From assembly GCA_030639305.1 (NCBI GenBank), contig DAOWCY010000247.1:1-9486 (forward strand): a stretch of DNA of 9,486 nt, given 5' to 3'. The DNA is from JAGLQA01 sp023135565. Its GTDB lineage: Bacteria; Acidobacteriota; Aminicenantia; UBA2199. Below are positions 5,119-9,486 of this stretch, piece after piece. Below the pieces are notes generated by a model. The model was not told the origin of the DNA. It saw only the letters and a list, made by a program, of their open reading frames with translations, and searched no databases. Within the stretch, counting starts at the first letter, position 1, and the number at the start of each line of letters is the position of its first letter. The position numbers and the translations under genes were made by a program.

Positions 5119-7363
5119 ATTTCTCTCCAAAATACGCTGCTATTTCTTCTTTATTTAAAGGGAATGCTTCTATATTCTTTGCGACGGCGCAATCCCAAAT
5201 GGTCTTTGCCCCGGGGGTTTGAGCGACTGGAATTCCCCCACCATTGTTTGTGCCGCTCCGGTTTGTTATATATTCTTTTTTGTCCCAGGGTATTGTATTT
5301 TGACTTAAGAACCAGGTGTGCTTTTTCCTAAAGACCCCGGGGATATGTGCCGACGATTTTACAGAACCTGTCCGCAGTTTTATCTCTAACAAAATAGGAG
5401 TGTTGAAATCACCAACCTGTGAGATAGACAACGCTGGTATTCCGATAGGTAATACTTCAAGAGAATTATCGTTTTTTCTCCAATCTTTAAATTTCCCATA
5501 GTATGCGCTAATCATTTTTCGTAAAGCAATTTCTAAGACAACCGCCCAGGCAGTCCACCCCGGTTTTTCCGAAAAAGGTAAATACCAGTATGGTGATAAC
5601 TTATCACCGATTTTATTACGCACCTCCAGAGCTAGCAGTCTATCTTCTGCAATCGCATACTCTTTCAAAAGTTCCGGGTGAAAAAAATAGGACCAACTTG
5701 TTATACGATATAATAAATCCCGGTTTTTAGCTTTACTTAACCTGTCAGCAGGCAATTCTTTTTCTTCCTTAAATAGAGATTTGAATTCAGTTATAATGTC
5801 CTCGAGTTCCCTTACCGGACACGGTTTTCCAAATAAACGCATAGGGCTTTGCTGGAGATAACTTTCTAAACACTTGAGTTGGATTTTCCGGCAGGTGAGG
5901 TGGCAAAGCCAAACCATCGCGTCATCTATACCTGGGAACTTCTTACCTTTTGCAAAAAAATGCAAATAATTCGGGTGACTTGTTATCTCATCTGGTTCTC
6001 TACCCACTGCTTTACTGGCAGCACGTAATATTTCCATACCATGAAATTCCTTCCTGTTAGTCACTCCAAAGAAAAAAGCAGGTATTTTCACTTCACCCGC
6101 ATTCATTTCTTTATCGTTGCTATTATTGATGGGAATACTTTTTTGCCGCTGTTTTTCCATCTCCTCGTAAACAGAACGAAAGGTGTCATGTAACACCGGG
6201 TCTGCTCCACTGTAGCCGCAAAAAACGATAGTGCGTGTACGCAGCATTGTGCGCACATAATCCCTGGACCAGGCATCCTCCCGCCAATTCTGGATCTCCC
6301 GGAAAGTAAAGACCATTGAGGGAAGATATTTTCCCCAATACTCTTTTTCAGGCATATCTGTTTGTTTTCCTTGACTCTTAACTTCCTTATCATCTTGTTT
6401 TTTTTGATTGTTCTTTTTTTTTTCAACACACTCACATTGCTTAGTTTTAGTGTCACGGTATTTATGAACGCAGCCGTGTATTTTCACTAACAAAGCGGTG
6501 CGGTGTCCACCCCCATACTTAAAAAAATCATTTGCATCGGATATAACCTTGAAGTGTGGACATAAAACCTTTGTACCTGTTTTTTTTTCTTTTTTGTCTT
6601 TATGTATAAATCCCGCCAAACGGTAAGCCCCCTCCAATAACAAATCGTAATTAGTGGTTATAAGGGGATTGGATAAACCTTCGCAAGCCAATCTTGCCAG
6701 GACATGATGCCTTTTCCGTAAAAGTGAATAACAACTATTTATGACTTTATTTATGTCATCATCATGTGGAAGGCCTCCCATTATTTTGGAATTGTCAAAA
6801 CCCATGGTGTCCAAAAATAAAGCTTTTCCCGTCCCGGGATAAGTTAAGGTTTTATAGACCTTAAGATTAATTGTTTCTAAAGGTTCTTTATCGGAGTTAC
6901 TACTTTTCAAATATTCGTTTTCCAGGAGATTGATTCTTTTGCAAAACTCAATTTTATTTTCAATATCCTGCATATTTTTCAATAAGATACAAAAGGCACT
7001 ACAAAACCAATCGTTAATCTGATAGTATAACTTCGATAAAAATTCAATATTTTTCTCAGCGTATAATTTTCGATTTCGCGGCAAATTGAAAGTAGTCATA
7101 AAGCCATGCCTCATTTCTTTCGCAACGTCTCTTATGTAACTATAATTGATTGAATTATCTTTGTTTTCTGTCAGATCCTTTTTATTCACTTTGCGCAATA
7201 CAGCGGTGATTGCCGCAAAACGCACAATTAATCTACGCATCAAACGCAGTGCCGTATTACCTTCACTGTCGAGAGAAAAACCGGCTCCTATAAAAAACAC
7301 CACTTCCCCGGCCATTACCCTATCTGAGAGGTCATCTAATCTCTCAAAAGTATTTCTGTTCAT
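5102..7363 (-). CDS. SIR2-family protein, likely NAD+-cleaving effector, with long C-terminal extension
   Basis: 753 residues. SIR2 motifs in order: GAGFS (26-30, NAD-binding loop), ITTNYD (235-240), KIHG with the likely catalytic H296, and FCGYSGADP (381-389). The SIR2 domain therefore covers roughly residues 15-410. In defence systems (ThsA of Thoeris, DSR, SIR2-HerA, SIR2-APAZ, Lamassu-Sir2) this branch depletes NAD+ to abort phage infection; that role is inferred here. Between H296 and the last motif is a Lys-rich low-complexity stretch (313-340) preceded by C298, C310 and C312, with C268 and H270 further upstream, a possible zinc site. Residues 410-753 match nothing I recognise and are soluble-looking, with no membrane segment. 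The start at 7363 lies 2 bp after the stop of the upstream REC gene, with a G-rich weak ribosome site; the GAGFS motif at residue 26 suits this start. A run of ten A residues on the coding strand lies at 6414-6423. Confidence 0.92.
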   Translation of the reverse strand: MNRNTFERLDDLSDRVMAGEVVFFIGAGFSLDSEGNTALRLMRRLIVRFAAITAVLRKVNKKDLTENKDNSINYSYIRDVAKEMRHGFMTTFNLPRNRKLYAEKNIEFLSKLYYQINDWFCSAFCILLKNMQDIENKIEFCKRINLLENEYLKSSNSDKEPLETINLKVYKTLTYPGTGKALFLDTMGFDNSKIMGGLPHDDDINKVINSCYSLLRKRHHVLARLACEGLSNPLITTNYDLLLEGAYRLAGFIHKDKKEKKTGTKVLCPHFKVISDANDFFKYGGGHRTALLVKIHGCVHKYRDTKTKQCECVEKKKNNQKKQDDKEVKSQGKQTDMPEKEYWGKYLPSMVFTFREIQNWREDAWSRDYVRTMLRTRTIVFCGYSGADPVLHDTFRSVYEEMEKQRQKSIPINNSNDKEMNAGEVKIPAFFFGVTNRKEFHGMEILRAASKAVGREPDEITSHPNYLHFFAKGKKFPGIDDAMVWLCHLTCRKIQLKCLESYLQQSPMRLFGKPCPVRELEDIITEFKSLFKEEKELPADRLSKAKNRDLLYRITSWSYFFHPELLKEYAIAEDRLLALEVRNKIGDKLSPYWYLPFSEKPGWTAWAVVLEIALRKMISAYYGKFKDWRKNDNSLEVLPIGIPALSISQVGDFNTPILLEIKLRTGSVKSSAHIPGVFRKKHTWFLSQNTIPWDKKEYITNRSGTNNGGGIPVAQTPGAKTIWDCAVAKNIEAFPLNKEEIAAYFGEKYGQSK
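5123..5128 (-). promoter_or_regulatory. Ribosome binding site that decides the ATPase start
   Basis: GGAGAG on the minus strand lies 4 nt before the ATG at 5118, inside the end of the SIR2 gene. The alternative TTG start at 5130 would include this site in the coding region, so the ATG is preferred. Confidence 0.7.
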
Positions 7364-7365
7364 AT

Positions 7366-8088
7366 TTATTCATTTCCCCCAATCATTTTCTTTAGTTCTC
7401 TTATTTTTTCATCTCGAGTAGTAGTAATCCACGAATACCACAATGAATTAGGTTCTTGACCTGAAAAATCATCTTTAAGACTTCTCAAGATTTTGACTAA
7501 ATCTTTAGCCTCTTTTCCTGCCGGGGGGGGAGGTTGAAGTGCTTTTTTCATCTCATTACGGTTCGGGTTAGCCAGGAATTCGGGCTGGATATCGCGGGAA
7601 AGGACAAGACGGTAAGCAAGAGCAGGTATATCAATTTTCCTGATGAATTCGACGTCGCCTGGTTCCAGATCATCTTTGCATATAAGTTGCTCTGAATCTT
7701 TAGGGAGCTGTTCTAATCCTTTCTTTATTTTTTCCAACAACTGAGGTGTATCAGCGGTTTTTTCCCACAAATCAAACGCACCTGTTTTTATACATTCAAT
7801 TGCTTTTGGAATATCTGCATGACCAGTTAATATAATTATCGGGATAGACGGATATATATTTTTAATCTGCGGTAAAAGTTCTCTACCGCTAATATAAGGC
7901 ATTTTCAGATCGAGCAAGACGAGGGAATATTTCTTTTGTTTAAGCAGGCCCAAAACTTCACGACTATCACTGCACAACTCTACATTAGTTATTCCTTCTG
8001 TTTTTAAAGTAAAATCGATGCTATTTAAAAAATCCTTGTTATCATCTACGATTAATATCGGCCAATCCGGGTAAAGTTCCTGGTTCAT
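7366..8088 (-). CDS. Response-regulator receiver protein with unassigned C-terminal region
   Basis: 240 residues. Residues 10-125 are a complete receiver (REC) domain: acidic pair D15-D16, phosphoacceptor D60 in LLDLKMP, T88 and K110. The proline that normally follows the lysine is T111 here. Residues 130-240 match no output domain I know; there is no helix-turn-helix, and they contain a PPPP run (186-189) and end in a charged helix. The REC domain is about 52% identical, without gaps, to that of the gene upstream, so the two are duplicates. The ATG overlaps the upstream TGA by 4 bp (ATGA), with GAGGTG (8094-8099) as ribosome site. Likely a phosphorylation-controlled partner or buffer in the operon. 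It contains a run of eight C residues (coding strand) at 7523-7530. Confidence 0.88.
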   Translation of the reverse strand: MNQELYPDWPILIVDDNKDFLNSIDFTLKTEGITNVELCSDSREVLGLLKQKKYSLVLLDLKMPYISGRELLPQIKNIYPSIPIIILTGHADIPKAIECIKTGAFDLWEKTADTPQLLEKIKKGLEQLPKDSEQLICKDDLEPGDVEFIRKIDIPALAYRLVLSRDIQPEFLANPNRNEMKKALQPPPPAGKEAKDLVKILRSLKDDFSGQEPNSLWYSWITTTRDEKIRELKKMIGGNE

Positions 8089-9302
8089 TTTTTCACCTCA
8101 TCCTTAATTCTTTCAATAAATATATCCAAAAAAAGACCACCAGTTTTGTTTCTCCTCACTGCCTCATAAACCATATCCTTGAGCTCATCAATATTGCCGG
8201 GAAAATCGTACTGCTCAAGGATGTTGTTTAATTCTTCGGGAATCGACGGCCTTTTTGTTCTCTTCATTTCTGCTGCCTCTTTTACAAAATAATCTAAAAG
8301 AAGAGGGATGTCTTCTTTACGTTCTCTTAACGGGGGAATAAATATTTCATTGGTCTTTAAAAGATAAGTAAGGTCCTGCCTGAAAGATTTTATTTGTGTC
8401 AATGCGGTCAAGTTTTTGCTTGTGATTGCGATGACCCGGGCATCGTTGGCAAGCGGTTTATCGATTCCCTGGGGACAATACTCTCTTTCCTGGAGCAGAT
8501 TGAGCAGCTTCTCCTGTGATTTTAATGACAATTCTCCGACATCATCTAAATATATAGTGCCGCCACTAGCTTCTTCCAGCAGGCCTTCCTTATAACTTTT
8601 TTCACTGGAGATAACTCCTATCCTGCGTCCGAAAAGTTTTTCGGTAAATAAATCGTCATCGAGACCAGTTGTATTAAATGAGACAAACTTTCCTTTTCTT
8701 TTGCTTTGTTTATGTATCTCATGAGCAACAAATTTTTTGCCTACCCCGTTTTCACCACCAATCAACAGCGGCCTGGAAGTGGCGGCAAATATACCTATAG
8801 ACTGGAAAACAAGCTGCATCTTTTCACTTTTAGTAACGATACTAAAAAAATCTTTGGGGTTTTGATCAGTATTTGAAAAAAGATTTTTCTTTAATAAAAT
8901 TATCTTTTCATGCGATCCTTCCAGGTTTAAAACATCCTTGACTGTTCGGATGAGGTCTTTTATTTTAGCGGGTTTTATCAAGCAGTCAAAGACGCCATTC
9001 TTCATGCAATCAACCGCTATCTTAATATCCATGAAAGCGGTGACAATTATTACCGGTACCCCAGGAAAATCCTCGACAATTTCCGCGAGTATGTCCTTTC
9101 CACTCTTATGTGGCATTTCTAAATCAAGCAAAATGAGGGAGTACCTATTTTTTTTAAGCCGCGGTATCACCTCACGGCTGTCCTGGCAGCGTTCCACATT
9201 GGTTATCCCGTTTGAGCGCAATTGAAAGCGAACACTATTCAGGTAATTCTCTTCATCATCCACAATCAATATTGGGGATACCGGGAATAGTCCCATCTCC
9301 AT
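8085..9302 (-). CDS. REC + NtrC-like AAA+ protein lacking the sigma-54 loop and DNA-binding domain
   Basis: 405 residues, first gene of the operon. The REC domain (10-125) is complete: D15-D16, D60, T88, K110-P111. The AAA+ domain (about 157-385) resembles sigma-54 activators: Walker A GGENGVGKK (182-190), Walker B GGTIYLDD (247-254), FRQDL (307-311) and PPLRERKEDIPLL. Key activator features are lost: where GAFTGA should be, the sequence reads IGVISSE (228-234); the Walker B glutamate is D254; the second arginine of the finger region is L314 or L315; the sensor II arginine in GNVREL is D372 (GNIDEL). The protein ends at residue 405 with no Fis-type helix-turn-helix. Automatic annotation will probably call it a sigma-54 transcriptional regulator, but the sequence argues against promoter activation. 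More likely it is a phosphorylation-gated ATPase that signals to its neighbours. The ATG at 9302 is preceded by GGAGG with 7-nt spacing. Confidence 0.88.
   Translation of the reverse strand: MEMGLFPVSPILIVDDEENYLNSVRFQLRSNGITNVERCQDSREVIPRLKKNRYSLILLDLEMPHKSGKDILAEIVEDFPGVPVIIVTAFMDIKIAVDCMKNGVFDCLIKPAKIKDLIRTVKDVLNLEGSHEKIILLKKNLFSNTDQNPKDFFSIVTKSEKMQLVFQSIGIFAATSRPLLIGGENGVGKKFVAHEIHKQSKRKGKFVSFNTTGLDDDLFTEKLFGRRIGVISSEKSYKEGLLEEASGGTIYLDDVGELSLKSQEKLLNLLQEREYCPQGIDKPLANDARVIAITSKNLTALTQIKSFRQDLTYLLKTNEIFIPPLRERKEDIPLLLDYFVKEAAEMKRTKRPSIPEELNNILEQYDFPGNIDELKDMVYEAVRRNKTGGLFLDIFIERIKDEVKK
8094..8099 (-). promoter_or_regulatory. Ribosome binding site inside the upstream gene, translational coupling
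   Basis: GAGGTG on the minus strand lies in the last codons of the REC-AAA+ gene, 5 nt before the ATG at 8088. With the ATGA stop/start overlap, this implies coupled translation of the two REC proteins and balanced amounts. Confidence 0.7.
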
Positions 9303-9309
9303 TATTTAA

Positions 9310-9314
9310 CCTCC
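9310..9314 (-). promoter_or_regulatory. Strong ribosome binding site of the operon's first gene
   Basis: GGAGG on the minus strand lies 7 nt before the ATG at 9302 and picks it over a second ATG two codons downstream. It contrasts with the two plus-strand genes, which lack any such site. Confidence 0.8.
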
Positions 9315-9353
9315 AGGAAAATCATTTTATCGCCCATACTACTCTACCCTATA

Positions 9354-9403
9354 GCGCTCATTAAAATTGACCCGCCTGTGCTCATATAAATTGACCCACC
9401 TGC
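9354..9403. repeat. Two 24-bp-period direct repeats, probable end of an IS21-type insertion sequence
   Basis: The units at 9354-9379 and 9378-9403 share GCTCAT, AAATTGACCC and CCTG and differ at only a few positions. Read on the minus strand, they are repeated GGGTCAATTT units. From memory, IS21-family elements carry several such transposase-binding repeats near their ends and contain similar GGGTCAATTT motifs, but no transposase gene is in the window to confirm it. The 83 bases to the right (9404-9486) contain a 7-bp inverted repeat (ATACGTT 9415-9421 with AACGTAT 9434-9440) and the palindrome GGAAATTTCC (9459-9468), and no gene. If this is an insertion end, its boundary is near 9352 and the element lies to the right, directly upstream of the operon. 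Confidence 0.4.
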
Positions 9404-9486
9404 GGACGTTCTGCATACGTTTTACTATCTTCTAACGTATTTGCCATACCCTCGGCGTGGAAATTTCCCCACTATACTTCCTCCTG

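Noticed and set aside
5119..5130. TTG start extending the ATPase by four residues
   Set aside because: The extra codons are the ribosome binding site GGAGAG for the ATG at 5118.
6103..6456. 117-residue minus-strand frame inside the SIR2 gene
   Set aside because: An alternative frame of the SIR2 gene in its Lys-rich part; kept only as context for possible slippage at the A10 tract.
9321..9350. ATAAAAT and TATAGG on the minus strand as -10 boxes for the operon
   Set aside because: Neither has a recognisable -35 box at a suitable distance.
9432..9448. TGGCA on the minus strand as a sigma-54 promoter
   Set aside because: The GC doublet expected 10 nt after the GG is absent, and the local AAA+ protein lacks GAFTGA.

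Overview
The window is bacterial accessory DNA from an AT-leaning genome (judged by eye). The taxon cannot be named from this sequence; DUF1703-type nuclease genes, minimal nucleotidyltransferases and NtrC-like response regulators occur in many anaerobic and uncultured bacterial lineages. There are six credible protein genes and no RNA gene that I can see.

Left part (1-2460, plus strand). A roughly 120-bp tandem repeat (two copies and a third partial one, probably continuing beyond the left edge) leads into a gene for an AAA-ATPase-like/PD-(D/E)XK protein. Pieces of the same repeat family lie on both sides of this gene, and one piece supplies its last codons and stop. A small orphan MNT-type nucleotidyltransferase gene follows. 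Both genes sit behind near-consensus sigma-70 promoters whose -10 box ends only about 6 nt before the ATG, so both are predicted to give leaderless mRNAs.

Right part (9302 down to 2467, minus strand). Four genes are tightly packed and read as one operon. In transcription order they are: a REC + NtrC-like AAA+ protein with no sigma-54 contact loop and no DNA-binding domain; a second REC protein with an unfamiliar C-terminal tail; a large SIR2-family protein (likely NAD+-cleaving effector) with a long unassigned C-terminus; and an 883-residue SMC/RecF-like ATPase with an unusual N-terminal domain. The junctions are a 4-bp ATGA overlap, a 2-bp gap and a 17-bp overlap. The two REC domains align without gaps at about 50% identity, so they are duplicates.

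Interpretation. A SIR2 effector next to an SMC-like ATPase resembles known anti-phage modules such as the SIR2-effector variants of Lamassu. Two paralogous receiver proteins recall the phosphorelay logic of Detocs. I know of no described system that combines SIR2, an SMC-like ATPase, a degenerate REC-AAA+ and a second REC protein, so this operon is the main candidate for a new system. No histidine kinase is visible. Just upstream of the operon, at the right edge, are two 24-bp-period repeats that look like an IS21-type insertion sequence end; if so, an insertion may have separated the operon from its native upstream neighbour.
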